From Gammaproteobacteria bacterium UBA2675 (GTDB lineage Bacteria; Pseudomonadota; Gammaproteobacteria; Pseudomonadales; Pseudohongiellaceae), in NCBI GenBank assembly GCA_002354805.1, contig DEMH01000015.1, forward strand, positions 124,001 through 188,000: DNA of 64,000 nt, read 5' to 3'. Numbering within the stretch: the first letter of the stretch is position 1; the number at the start of each line of letters is the position of its first letter. Of this stretch, positions 25,832 through 34,787 are shown one piece after another. A model generated the notes under the pieces. That model was not told the origin of the DNA. It was given only the letters and a program-made list of their open reading frames with translations, and did not search any database. A program made the position numbers and the translations under genes.

Positions 25832-27511
25832 TTAGATGTCGCGATCAGTAACGGCACCTTCGGACGCCGAGGCAACGGTGCGCGCGTATTTTGCCAGCAC
25901 ACCGCGCTTGTAGCGAGGGGCTGGGGGCTGCCAGCTTTTCAACCTGTTTTCTATTTCGCTGTCGTCAATATGCAGTGTGATCTGGTATGTCTCAGCGTCA
26001 ATGGTGATCTGGTCGCCATCCTCTACGATGGCGATGGGGCCACCGGCAAATGCCTCCGGCGTCACATGGCCAACCACGAATCCATGGCTGCCGCCAGAGA
26101 ACCGGCCGTCCGTGATCAGCGCCACATCCTTGCCAAGGCCACGGCCCATGATGGCAGAAGTGGGGCTTAACATTTCACGCATGCCGGGTCCACCACGCGG
26201 GCCTTCGTAACGAATAACAATCACATCACCTGAGACAACGCTGCCATCAAGAATACCCTTTAGTGACTCTTCTTCCGACTGAAATACGCGTGCCCGTCCG
26301 GTAAAGGTCAGGCCTTCCTTGCCGGTGATCTTGGCGACGGCGCCTTCGGGGGCCAGGTTGCCCTTCATGACCACCAGGTGGCTGTCTTTCTTGATGGGAT
26401 TGTCGAAGGGGTAGATGATTTTCTGGTCGTCCGGGTAGGGTGCCACGTCGGCCAGGTTTTCCGCCAGCGTTTTACCCGTTACCGTAAGACAGTTTCCATC
26501 CAGCATGCCGGCATCCAGCATGCGCTTCATCAATGGCTGAATGCCGCCGATCTCGATCAGTTCGGACATCAGGAACTGGCCGCTGGGGCGCAGGTCGGCA
26601 AGCACCGGTGTGGTTTTACCGATCCTGCTGAAATCATCCAGCGTGATGGTCACGCCTATCGTGTGTGCCATGGCAATCAGGTGCAATACGGCATTGGTGG
26701 ACCCGCCAAGTGCAATGACGACCTTGATGGCATTTTCAAAGGCTGCCCTGGTCATGATATCGGACGGTTTGATGTCCCGTTCGATCAGATTCATGATGGC
26801 CGCACCCGCTCTCAGGCAGTCGTCCTGCTTCTCTTTGGATATGGCATTCTGGGCCGAACTGTTGGGCAGGCTCATGCCGAGTGCTTCAATGGCTGAGGCC
26901 ATGGTGTTGGCTGTATACATACCACCACAGGAGCCGGGGCCGGGGATGGCGGTTTCCTCGATCTGGCGCAGTTCGATATCGGAGACATTGCCAGCTGCAT
27001 GACCACCCACCGCTTCAAAAACCGAGACGATGTCAGTGTGGTTCCTGCCCGGCAGGATGGTGCCGCCATAAATGAACAGAGAAGGGCGGTTCAACCTTGC
27101 CAGCCCCATCAGGCAGCCAGGCATGTTTTTGTCACAGCCGCCAATAGCAATAATACCGTCGTGGCCCATACAGCCAGACACCGCTTCGATCGAGTCGGCT
27201 ATGATTTCTCGCGACACCAGAGAGTACTTCATGCCTTCGGTGCCCATGGATATACCGTCCGATATGGTGATCGTGTTGTAGATGACACCCTTGCCGCTGG
27301 CACTGTCGACACCCCGATTGACGTGCTCGGCAAGGTCGTTGATATGCATGTTGCACGGTGTCACCATGCTCCAGGTGGAGGCAATTCCGACCTGGGGTTT
27401 GCGGAAGTCTTCGCGCGTAAAGCCGACGGCGTGCAACATGGCGCGGCTCGCCGCGTGTTCGACACCATCGACAACCTGGCTGGAGTATTTGCGTGTCTTA
27501 TCGTTACTCAT
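25832..27511 (-). CDS. ilvD: Dihydroxy-acid dehydratase
   Basis: 559 residues. It dehydrates 2,3-dihydroxy-isovalerate and dihydroxy-methylvalerate in valine and isoleucine synthesis. The cysteine motifs GGCDKNMPGC and GPGSCGGMYTANTM bind the iron-sulfur cluster, and the C-terminus has GRFSGGSHGFVVGHV. The length fits the shorter IlvD class (about 560) rather than the 616-residue E. coli type. The start has GGAGTGA. No other ilv gene is nearby; corA follows 12 bases downstream. A divergent promoter region of 279 bp separates it from the quinoprotein genes. Confidence 0.96.
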   Translation of the reverse strand: MSNDKTRKYSSQVVDGVEHAASRAMLHAVGFTREDFRKPQVGIASTWSMVTPCNMHINDLAEHVNRGVDSASGKGVIYNTITISDGISMGTEGMKYSLVSREIIADSIEAVSGCMGHDGIIAIGGCDKNMPGCLMGLARLNRPSLFIYGGTILPGRNHTDIVSVFEAVGGHAAGNVSDIELRQIEETAIPGPGSCGGMYTANTMASAIEALGMSLPNSSAQNAISKEKQDDCLRAGAAIMNLIERDIKPSDIMTRAAFENAIKVVIALGGSTNAVLHLIAMAHTIGVTITLDDFSRIGKTTPVLADLRPSGQFLMSELIEIGGIQPLMKRMLDAGMLDGNCLTVTGKTLAENLADVAPYPDDQKIIYPFDNPIKKDSHLVVMKGNLAPEGAVAKITGKEGLTFTGRARVFQSEEESLKGILDGSVVSGDVIVIRYEGPRGGPGMREMLSPTSAIMGRGLGKDVALITDGRFSGGSHGFVVGHVTPEAFAGGPIAIVEDGDQITIDAETYQITLHIDDSEIENRLKSWQPPAPRYKRGVLAKYARTVASASEGAVTDRDI

Positions 27512-27790
27512 CGGCTGTCACTCCTTCAGGGCTTGCATGTGCTTGTTATGGCAGGGACTTTCTTGCCGCGAACTATACACCATCGGGCTGTCTGAGGGCC
27601 AGAAGCGTATGACTTTGCCGTATCCACCACTCGGCAGATCGATCATATGTTCGCTTTAATGGGCGATTGCGGTAACATCAAAGGATAAGATCATTTGCCT
27701 TGCCGGTCGTTTTCACAAGGGCATTATTGATTACAGTAAACCAGAGATGTTTACGCCTAATATGACGTTTTATGTTGATAGGGGAGTGGT

Positions 27791-29656
27791 ATGTTAAAAC
27801 ACAGTCGGCGCTTGCTCGCATCGCTGTTCGCAGGCTCATTGCTGGCCAATGTCTCATTGGTGGCTGGTGTTCAGGCAGCGGAAAATCTGGATGGTGACAG
27901 TCTTTATACCCAGTACTGTGCCATGTGTCATACCGCCCCCCAGGATGACCGGACACCACCACGCGACTCACTGACAACCTATACCGCAAACAGCATTTTT
28001 CAAGCTTTGACTGAAGGCATCATGCAACCGCAGGGAGCCGCGCTGACGGCCGAACAGCGAATTGCCCTGTCCGAATTTCTGGCGGGTGAACCGATGCGCG
28101 AGGAGAGCACTGAAATGTCCCTCGCATCTTCCCGCTGTGAACTGCCCATGCCGGAATTCGACCTGTCACTAGCCAGTAACTGGAATGGCTGGGGTAATGG
28201 TTTGAGCAATCCCCGCCACCAGGCTGCGACGGGCACCTCCATTAATGCCAGCAATATTGATCAGCTGGAGCTGGTCTGGGCATACGGGCTGGAAAACGCC
28301 TCCGTCGCGCGTGCTCAGCCGACTATCATTAATGATGTGATGATCCTGGGTAGCACCAGTGGTGAAGTGCGTGCCATGAATCTGGATACCGGTTGTGATT
28401 ACTGGACGTATGAGGCGCCGCGCGAAGTACGCGCGGCGGTCACTATCGCGTTCTCCAGTACACACGATACCTGGCTGGCTGTGATCGCCGATGTCTCGAA
28501 CCAGCTTCATGTCCTCGATGCGCGGACTGGTGAGCTGAAGTGGAGTGCAGAGGTTGATCCGCATCCCTACGCTGTGAGCACAGGCTCGCCGGTTGTGTAT
28601 GACAACAAAATATTTGTGCCGGTGTCTTCGGCAGAAGTCAGTGCTGCCGGCCGACCTGACCATCACTGCTGTACTTTCCGTGGCAATGTGGCGGCGTTTG
28701 ATCTCGATACGGGTATCAAGCTGTGGCATACCTATGTCATGGAGGAAGCGACACGGGTTGGCGAAAACAGTCTCGGCAACCCTTTCTATGCACCCTCGGG
28801 CGCGCCTATCTGGCAGGCTCCGAGCATTGATCCGGAGCGCCGCATCGTCTATGCGGGTACCGGACAGAACTACAGTCGCCCGGCCAGCAACAGCAGTGAC
28901 TCTGTGATTGCCTTTAACATGGACAGTGGTGATATCGAATGGATCCATCAGACGACACCCGACGATGCTTTCACCATGGCCTGTGCGCTGGGGCGAGAGC
29001 ATCCCAACTGCCCGGATGCTGGTCCGGATGTCGACATCGGTGCGCCCATCGTGACAACCACCCTGTCCAACGGGCAGGATATTGTAGTCGCCGGCACCAA
29101 GGGTGCGGTCGTGGTCGGACTGGATCCGGATAACAATGGCGAATTGCTGTGGTCAACACGCGTTGGCCGTGGCGGAGCCCTGGGTGGCATCCACTGGGGC
29201 ATGAGTTTTGATGGTGATGTGCTGTATGTGCCGGTTTCTGATCGCGGAGGCCTGACCAACAACGGTGTCACACCGATGCCAGGTCTGCACGCTGTGGACA
29301 TGAAAACTGGTGAAGTGCTCTGGTACGCACCGGCACCCGAGCGCTGCCAGGAAGGGCAGCAGGGCTGCATGGAGGCCTATTCTGGCCCGGTTACCAGCGG
29401 TGACGATGTTGTGATTGCCAGTTCACTGAATGGTCATCTGTTTGCGCACGATGCGCAGACCGGTGAGCTGGTCTGGGAATTCAACACGGTTCAGGACTAT
29501 CAGACCATCAATAATGTGGAGACACGCGGTGGTTCCATCGATGCCACCGGTCCAGTCCTGTCTGGCGAATACATGGTAGTGAGTTCCGGTTACGCAACAT
29601 TCAGCCAGATGCCCGGCAATGCGATTCTGGTGTTCAAGCTGCGATCTGAACAATAA
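27791..29656 (+). CDS. Secreted cytochrome c-quinoprotein (PVA-dehydrogenase-like, PQQ beta-propeller)
   Basis: 621 residues. A signal peptide is followed by a c-type heme domain (CAMCH, residues 43-47) and then an eight-bladed propeller with repeated blade motifs (ALDxxTGxxxW-like: VRAMNLDTGCDYW, LHVLDARTGELKW, LFAHDAQTGELVW). The heme domain comes first and the propeller second, as in PQQ-dependent polyvinyl-alcohol dehydrogenases. Adjacent cysteines occur at 293-294 (HHCCTFRG), reminiscent of the vicinal disulfide in PQQ dehydrogenases. It should be a periplasmic oxidase of an alcohol, passing electrons to its own heme. The substrate and PQQ binding are not proven. The ATG follows GGGGAG, and a second quinohemoprotein starts 43 bases later. 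Confidence 0.85.
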   Translation: MLKHSRRLLASLFAGSLLANVSLVAGVQAAENLDGDSLYTQYCAMCHTAPQDDRTPPRDSLTTYTANSIFQALTEGIMQPQGAALTAEQRIALSEFLAGEPMREESTEMSLASSRCELPMPEFDLSLASNWNGWGNGLSNPRHQAATGTSINASNIDQLELVWAYGLENASVARAQPTIINDVMILGSTSGEVRAMNLDTGCDYWTYEAPREVRAAVTIAFSSTHDTWLAVIADVSNQLHVLDARTGELKWSAEVDPHPYAVSTGSPVVYDNKIFVPVSSAEVSAAGRPDHHCCTFRGNVAAFDLDTGIKLWHTYVMEEATRVGENSLGNPFYAPSGAPIWQAPSIDPERRIVYAGTGQNYSRPASNSSDSVIAFNMDSGDIEWIHQTTPDDAFTMACALGREHPNCPDAGPDVDIGAPIVTTTLSNGQDIVVAGTKGAVVVGLDPDNNGELLWSTRVGRGGALGGIHWGMSFDGDVLYVPVSDRGGLTNNGVTPMPGLHAVDMKTGEVLWYAPAPERCQEGQQGCMEAYSGPVTSGDDVVIASSLNGHLFAHDAQTGELVWEFNTVQDYQTINNVETRGGSIDATGPVLSGEYMVVSSGYATFSQMPGNAILVFKLRSEQ

Positions 29657-29699
29657 CTCGAAAAATAACAAAACAGTCTGCTGTGAGCAGGGGGAATAG

Positions 29700-31874
29700 A
29701 TGAACAAACAAACACACTTGGGTCTGGTGGCGGCTGCCGCCTTGCTGTTGGCAGCCTGTGGTCCTGCAGAGCAGACTGCGCCCGCGCAAACGCAAAGTGC
29801 ACCGGTGGACGTGCCATCCTATCCGGCCTATCAGGCGTCCGTGACTACTGAACGACTGGTTAACGCTGATAACGAACCCGGCCAGTGGATGTCCACTGGA
29901 CGCACATACTGGGAGCAACGCTACTCACCGCTGGATCAGATCAACGAAGACACTGTCGCGGATCTGGGGCTGGTGTGGGCGGCAGATCTCGATACCAGCC
30001 GAGGTCAGGAAGCAACACCCATCATGGTGGATGGTGCTCTCTACGTCACCACCGCCTGGAGTATGGTGAAAGCCTATGATGCCCGCACAGGCGAGCTGCT
30101 CTGGGAGTTTGATCCGGAAGTGGATCGAGCGCGAGGCGTTGACGCCTGTTGTGACGTGGTCAATCGTGGCGTTGCAGTGTGGGATGGCAAAGTCTTTTTC
30201 GGCGCGCTGGATGGTCGACTGATTGCGCTTGACGCCGACACCGGCGAACAGGTGTGGAGCGTGGTAACCACGGATCAGAGCCAGCCCTATACCATCACCG
30301 GCGCGCCGCGCATCATTGATGGCAAGGTCATTATCGGCAATGGCGGTGGTGAATACGGCGTACGTGGTTACATCACCGCCTATGATGCCAACAATGGCGA
30401 CGAAATGTGGCGCTTCTTCACGGTACCGGGCAATCCTGAGGATGGATTTGAACAGCCGGAACTGGAATGGGCGGCTGATACCTGGACCGGTGAGTGGTGG
30501 GTCATGGGTGGCGGTGGCACCGTCTGGGACTCCATGGCCTACGATCCCGATTCAAACCTGCTCTACATCGGTGTGGGCAACGGTTCTCCCTGGAACCAGT
30601 CACTGCGCAGCCCCGGCGGCGGTGATAACCTGTTCCTGACCTCAATTGTGGCGGTCAATCCTGATGACGGCAGTTACGTCTGGCACTATCAGACCGTACC
30701 TGGCGAGACCTGGGACTATACGGCTACCCAGCAGATCATCGTAGCTGACCTGAATATCGGGGGTGAAACACGTCGGGTTGTGATGCAGGCGCCCAAAAAT
30801 GGTTTCTTCTATGTCCTGGATGCTTTGACGGGACGTCTGCTGTCTGCCGAGAACTTTGTACCGGTCACCTGGGCCAGCCATATTGACCTGGAAACCGGCC
30901 GACCCGTCGAAATTCCTGAGGCGCGCTACAACGAAACAGGTGTGCCAGTCATTGTGTCGCCCGGAGCGCTGGGTGGACACAACTGGTATCCCATGTCATT
31001 CAGCCAGAAAACCAATCTGGTTTATCTGCCAGCAACCGAAAATTATATGGGTTACGTTGCCCAGCCCGAATTCGAGAGATCAGAGCGCGGCTGGAACACT
31101 GGTACCGACATGGCTGAAGGCGCACGTCTGGTAGCAGCGGCCGGCGACGCCGCGCCGCAGCGCAGTGCCTACCTGCTGGCCTGGGATCCGGTAGCGCAGC
31201 GCGAGGTGTGGCGTCAGCCGCAGCTGGTGCCGACTGCAGCAGCCGGTGTGATGTCCACTGCCGGCGGCCTGGTATTCCAGGGCAATGCGGCTGGCGAATT
31301 TGTTGCCTATCGCGATACCGATGGTGAGCGCCTGTGGTCGCATATCACGCAATCCCACACCGTTGCCGCGCCGATCAGCTACATGCTGGATGGCACGCAG
31401 TATGTTGCGGTAGTGACAGGTTCACGCGCCTTGCCACAGGTTGGACCGGGGGCGATTGGATCTACCACGCGTGAATCCAGCAACAACTCCCGTGTGCTGG
31501 TCTACGCACTGTCCGGCGACCACCAGTTGCCGACAGAAATCGCGGTAGCGGAAGAGCAGGAGCTGAATCCTCCTGCGCTGGTTGCCAACAATGAGATGCT
31601 GGCTCAGGGCGAGCAGACTTACGGTCGCTTCTGTAGCGTCTGTCACGGTAACAATGCGGCCAGTGATGGCGCCGGCGTGTTCCCGGATCTGCGTTACTCC
31701 GATCGTCTACATGACCTTGAGGAGTGGGATGCTGTAGTGCTGGAAGGTGAACTGGCTGATGGCGGCATGGTCTCATTCGCCGGCCAGCTGGAAGCGTCGG
31801 ACTCTGCCGCTATCCGGCAATATGTCATTTCCCGTGCGATTGCGCTGTCAGATGAGCTGCGCTCACAACAGTGA
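29700..31874 (+). CDS. PQQ-dependent alcohol dehydrogenase, quinohemoprotein lipoprotein
   Basis: 724 residues in the order lipoprotein signal (LLAAC, Cys20), PQQ propeller, then a C-terminal cytochrome c with CSVCH near residue 645. This matches type II quinohemoprotein alcohol dehydrogenases. The vicinal Cys150-Cys151 (GVDACCD) is the conserved disulfide over PQQ. Tryptophan docking motifs (YDARTGELLWEFD, LDADTGEQVWSV) repeat through the propeller, and PGETWDYTATQ belongs to the active-site region. It should oxidise a primary or secondary alcohol in the periplasm. It follows the related gene with AGGGGGAA before its ATG and overlaps ogt, so the three form an operon. No PQQ synthesis genes are in the window. 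Confidence 0.9.
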   Translation: MNKQTHLGLVAAAALLLAACGPAEQTAPAQTQSAPVDVPSYPAYQASVTTERLVNADNEPGQWMSTGRTYWEQRYSPLDQINEDTVADLGLVWAADLDTSRGQEATPIMVDGALYVTTAWSMVKAYDARTGELLWEFDPEVDRARGVDACCDVVNRGVAVWDGKVFFGALDGRLIALDADTGEQVWSVVTTDQSQPYTITGAPRIIDGKVIIGNGGGEYGVRGYITAYDANNGDEMWRFFTVPGNPEDGFEQPELEWAADTWTGEWWVMGGGGTVWDSMAYDPDSNLLYIGVGNGSPWNQSLRSPGGGDNLFLTSIVAVNPDDGSYVWHYQTVPGETWDYTATQQIIVADLNIGGETRRVVMQAPKNGFFYVLDALTGRLLSAENFVPVTWASHIDLETGRPVEIPEARYNETGVPVIVSPGALGGHNWYPMSFSQKTNLVYLPATENYMGYVAQPEFERSERGWNTGTDMAEGARLVAAAGDAAPQRSAYLLAWDPVAQREVWRQPQLVPTAAAGVMSTAGGLVFQGNAAGEFVAYRDTDGERLWSHITQSHTVAAPISYMLDGTQYVAVVTGSRALPQVGPGAIGSTTRESSNNSRVLVYALSGDHQLPTEIAVAEEQELNPPALVANNEMLAQGEQTYGRFCSVCHGNNAASDGAGVFPDLRYSDRLHDLEEWDAVVLEGELADGGMVSFAGQLEASDSAAIRQYVISRAIALSDELRSQQ

Positions 31875-32371
31875 GCACTACTTACTATAGTGTCTATGAA
31901 TCTCCGGTCGGCAGTCTGCTGCTGGCCGGAGATGGAAGTGCACTGAGGCTGATTGGTTTTCCCTCTGGCAAGGCTGCGCGTCAGCCTCAACCTGATTGGA
32001 TGCGTCGTAATGAAGCATTCAAACAGGTAAAGCAACAGCTTCAGGCTTACTTCGCCGGTGAGTTAAAATCTTTTGATCTGAATCTGGCGCCGCAGGGCAC
32101 TGATTTTCAACGCCAGGTCTGGCAGGCCCTGCAACAGATTCCCTATGGCGCCACAGCCAGTTACGGTGACATCGCCAGGCAGATAGGCAGGCCTGATGCC
32201 AGCCGTGCAGTTGGTGCAGCCAATGGGCAGAATCCCATCCCGATAGTCATTCCCTGCCACCGCGTTATTGGCAGTGACGGCTCATTAACCGGGTTTGGGG
32301 GAGGGCTGGCCTGCAAGCGGCAGTTGCTGGTGCTCGAACAGCAGCACTCGCCGTTCGATTTATTCGGTTAA
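31871..32371 (+). CDS. ogt: Methylated-DNA-protein-cysteine methyltransferase
   Basis: 166 residues. The suicide active site is IPCHRVIG with Cys129, preceded by the DNA-binding helix (TASYGDIARQIGRPDASRAV). It removes methyl groups from O6-methylguanine. The start is GTG, overlapping the upstream stop by GTGA, so translation is probably coupled to the quinohemoprotein gene. The link may be meaningful, because alcohol oxidation yields reactive aldehydes, but that is speculation. It ends 18 bases before the convergent diguanylate cyclase gene. Confidence 0.93.
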   Translation: MSTTYYSVYESPVGSLLLAGDGSALRLIGFPSGKAARQPQPDWMRRNEAFKQVKQQLQAYFAGELKSFDLNLAPQGTDFQRQVWQALQQIPYGATASYGDIARQIGRPDASRAVGAANGQNPIPIVIPCHRVIGSDGSLTGFGGGLACKRQLLVLEQQHSPFDLFG

Positions 32372-32389
32372 CTGATTGACAGGCCGGGC

Positions 32390-33367
32390 TTAGCTTCTAC
32401 TGGCGTGTGTCTGGTTGCGTCCTGCGTTTTTGGCCAGATAAAGCGCCTGGTCGCTCTTTTCTATCCACGCCTGATAGGCGTTCATTTCAGCGTCGAGCGC
32501 GCTGATGCCCAGACTTACTGTTACACGCAGGCATTTTTCTTCCCATTCTATTACTGTATCGGCGAGTTTTTTACGCAGACGCTCCGCGTAGATCAATGCC
32601 TGGTCGATATCGGTTTCGGGCAGAATGATGCCAAATTCTTCGCCACCGTAGCGACCAGCGGTATCTGTAGAGCGCCGAAAGCGTTTAAGCAGTCGGCCCA
32701 CCACCCTCAGAACCTCATCACCGGCCTGATGACCATGTGTGTCATTGAATTCCTTGAAGTGGTCGATATCAAACATGATCAGACAGGCAGGCCGCTGGCT
32801 GCGCTGGCAACGCATGAATTCCTGCTCAAGGCATTCTTCCCAATAGCCACGGTTAAAGACACCTGTCAGCTTGTCGGTACGACTGACACGCTTGAGCGTG
32901 TCATTGGCGGCCTCCAGCTCCTTTTTCCGGGTGGCTATTTCAGTCACGTCATAGATCAGCAGACAGACCTGGGAAACCGTGTTATTGAGTCCATGAAGCG
33001 GGATCAGCGTGACGTTCTGGTACATCTTGCCTGAGTGACCTGTCAGCGGACGTGTGCTCTTGAAATCAAATAGTCTGGGATGTTCCTCCCAGGTGCAGAA
33101 CGCCCGGCTCTGAAGCTTGAAAACAGAGTCAATTTTCCGGGTCAGCCAGCTGCGCGGCAGGTCAGGAAACAGCTCGAACAGATTGCGTTCACGGGCGTCA
33201 CTGATGGGGATGCCGCTGTGGTTCTCCATGAAGCTGTTCCACAACTGTACGTTGTAATTCTCGTCCAGCAGGATCAGGCCGTTGTCGAGTGTCTGCAACA
33301 GTTGCATCAGCAGATGCAGGCGTTGAGTGCTGTCAGGGGATTCGGATGACATTGTCTGAAGTGGCAT
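32390..33367 (-). CDS. PAS-GGDEF diguanylate cyclase
   Basis: 325 residues: an N-terminal PAS-like sensor (about residues 15-155, NGLILLDENYNVQLWNSF) and a GGDEF domain (about 165-325). The active site is an intact GGEEF, and an RSTD inhibitory I-site sits the usual five residues before it, so it should make c-di-GMP with product inhibition. There is no signal peptide or membrane helix, so it is cytoplasmic. It starts 12 bases after the response-regulator gene and is very likely co-transcribed, making it the probable output of that regulator. Confidence 0.92.
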   Translation of the reverse strand: MPLQTMSSESPDSTQRLHLLMQLLQTLDNGLILLDENYNVQLWNSFMENHSGIPISDARERNLFELFPDLPRSWLTRKIDSVFKLQSRAFCTWEEHPRLFDFKSTRPLTGHSGKMYQNVTLIPLHGLNNTVSQVCLLIYDVTEIATRKKELEAANDTLKRVSRTDKLTGVFNRGYWEECLEQEFMRCQRSQRPACLIMFDIDHFKEFNDTHGHQAGDEVLRVVGRLLKRFRRSTDTAGRYGGEEFGIILPETDIDQALIYAERLRKKLADTVIEWEEKCLRVTVSLGISALDAEMNAYQAWIEKSDQALYLAKNAGRNQTHASRS

Positions 33368-33379
33368 GCAGGTGTCTCA

Positions 33380-34390
33380 TCAATCGGACGCACTGATCAG
33401 CTGAACGCGACTGGTCAGTGCGGGTATGGAATCGGAAGTCAGCAACAACAGCAGGTGACACTCCAGAACCGGATGCATCATCTGATAGGTGATGGTGACG
33501 GCGAGCACATCCTGTTCGTTGTGCTCACTGTCCAGTAATTCAGCGCATTGCAGATTGTGGCCCAGCACAGCAGGGTAGCTATGGTTGAAATCCAGATCGA
33601 GCTGCTGGCTGATGCCTTTCAGACAGGCCCCGACCAGTAGTTCAGACAGATCAGTCAGAATACCGGCTTCGCTGTCAGCCTGCTCGGGCAAATCACTGGC
33701 AACCAGTGTGCGCAGTTTGCTCATCTGGTCGGTCCGCATCAGCAGCACACCCTCGCCAGCGATGCCATTGCCACTGAAGCCGTGGGATACCGCACTCATG
33801 CCGGTTCCATCTGCATAGCTGAGGTGTCGCGGCAATGTTTTATAGGAACACTCCAGTACATCGGGGACCGGCAGCCCTATAAAGGTGTCGAGCAGGTCAC
33901 TTAGGTGGCTGCCAGCCTGTCCCATGGCGACGTTGATGACTTCGCGGAAAGCCTCCTTGAAGTCAGGTGATTGCAGCGTGTCACCGTCAACAATGTGAGC
34001 GTGGGCGTCTTCATTGGCAGCGGCATCATAGATGCCATAGCGCTCGAGCAGCTCCTGAATCTGATCAGCGGTCACTGGCTTTTTGATGAAGTCCAGTGCC
34101 CCCTTGGACATGACGCGCCGTCGAGCCTCTGCCTGTATATCGCCTGAAACCACCAGTACCAGTGTTGGCAGGTCTTCCTGGCGAATGATTTCCAGCACTT
34201 CGTAGCCGTTCATTACCGGCATGTTGAGATCCAGAAACAGCAGGTCGCCCTTGCCCTGGCGGATCATGTCGATGGCTTCCTGGCCGTTCTCGGCAAAGGT
34301 GATTTCTACATCCCAGTGTTCCGGGAGTGATCGTGCCATCTGGCGTCGTGCCAGTCTGGAGTCGTCACATATTAGTACTGGTAAGGTCAT
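33380..34390 (-). CDS. Response regulator with CheC/CheX-like phosphatase output domain
   Basis: 336 residues. Receiver domain 1-120: acidic pair Asp9-Asp10, phospho-acceptor Asp54 (FLDLNMPVMNG) and Lys104 (FIKKP). The C-terminal part (about 145-336) resembles CheC/CheX: FREVINVAMGQAGSHLSDLL carries one E-x-x-N phosphatase motif, while the second copy (SELLVGACLKGI) has lost its Asn. A CheY-CheC fusion may dephosphorylate itself or a partner receiver, acting as a sink or timer. The gene is paired with a diguanylate cyclase; there is no kinase, receptor or other che gene nearby. The start has GGATGACC-like sequence upstream and moderate support. Confidence 0.88.
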   Translation of the reverse strand: MTLPVLICDDSRLARRQMARSLPEHWDVEITFAENGQEAIDMIRQGKGDLLFLDLNMPVMNGYEVLEIIRQEDLPTLVLVVSGDIQAEARRRVMSKGALDFIKKPVTADQIQELLERYGIYDAAANEDAHAHIVDGDTLQSPDFKEAFREVINVAMGQAGSHLSDLLDTFIGLPVPDVLECSYKTLPRHLSYADGTGMSAVSHGFSGNGIAGEGVLLMRTDQMSKLRTLVASDLPEQADSEAGILTDLSELLVGACLKGISQQLDLDFNHSYPAVLGHNLQCAELLDSEHNEQDVLAVTITYQMMHPVLECHLLLLLTSDSIPALTSRVQLISASD

Positions 34391-34787
34391 CCGTGGGTGG
34401 TTCCGATACGTTGCAGGCAGTCGATGTCAAAAGCTCGCTACTGTAACACACTGTGACAAATTTAGGTAAAGACAAGCGACAGAATTCGGGATTATACTTC
34501 GCCCAACTCTATTGAGTAACTACACAGGAGTAGATTTCCATGAAGCTGGTACGACTAAAGATAGCAGCAGCCTGGTGAGACAAGGAGTGTTGTGAATTTA
34601 ATGTGATCGCTCCGCATCGACGCATTTCACTTTCTCATTAAACCCCGCCTCATTGTTTCACCTTCGGTATTAAACCCGGGTTCCACATACCCGACCTTTT
34701 GTATTTCCGACCAGTCAGAGTTTTCAGCACATCGGAATGAAGCCGACAGCGGCTGGCGCGACTGCGTCCGACGACCGGATTTGAAAC
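34391..34787. other. Intergenic region with promoter-like element and a tiny ORF
   Basis: In this 397-bp gap a plus-strand TATACT (34493-34498) with AAGACA 18 bases upstream could be a promoter. About 45 bases downstream lies a 12-codon ORF with a good ribosome site (34540-34578). The following 200 bases hold no gene I can support; they would form a long leader of the MATE transporter mRNA. Confidence 0.4.
34540..34578 (+). CDS. Possible 12-residue leader peptide upstream of the MATE gene
   Basis: The frame MKLVRLKIAAAW starts at an ATG preceded by CAGGAG at 8 bases. It stops well before the MATE start, so it could be a regulatory leader peptide, a decayed signal-peptide gene, or chance. I see no attenuator hairpins that would decide. 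Confidence 0.25.
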   Translation: MKLVRLKIAAAW

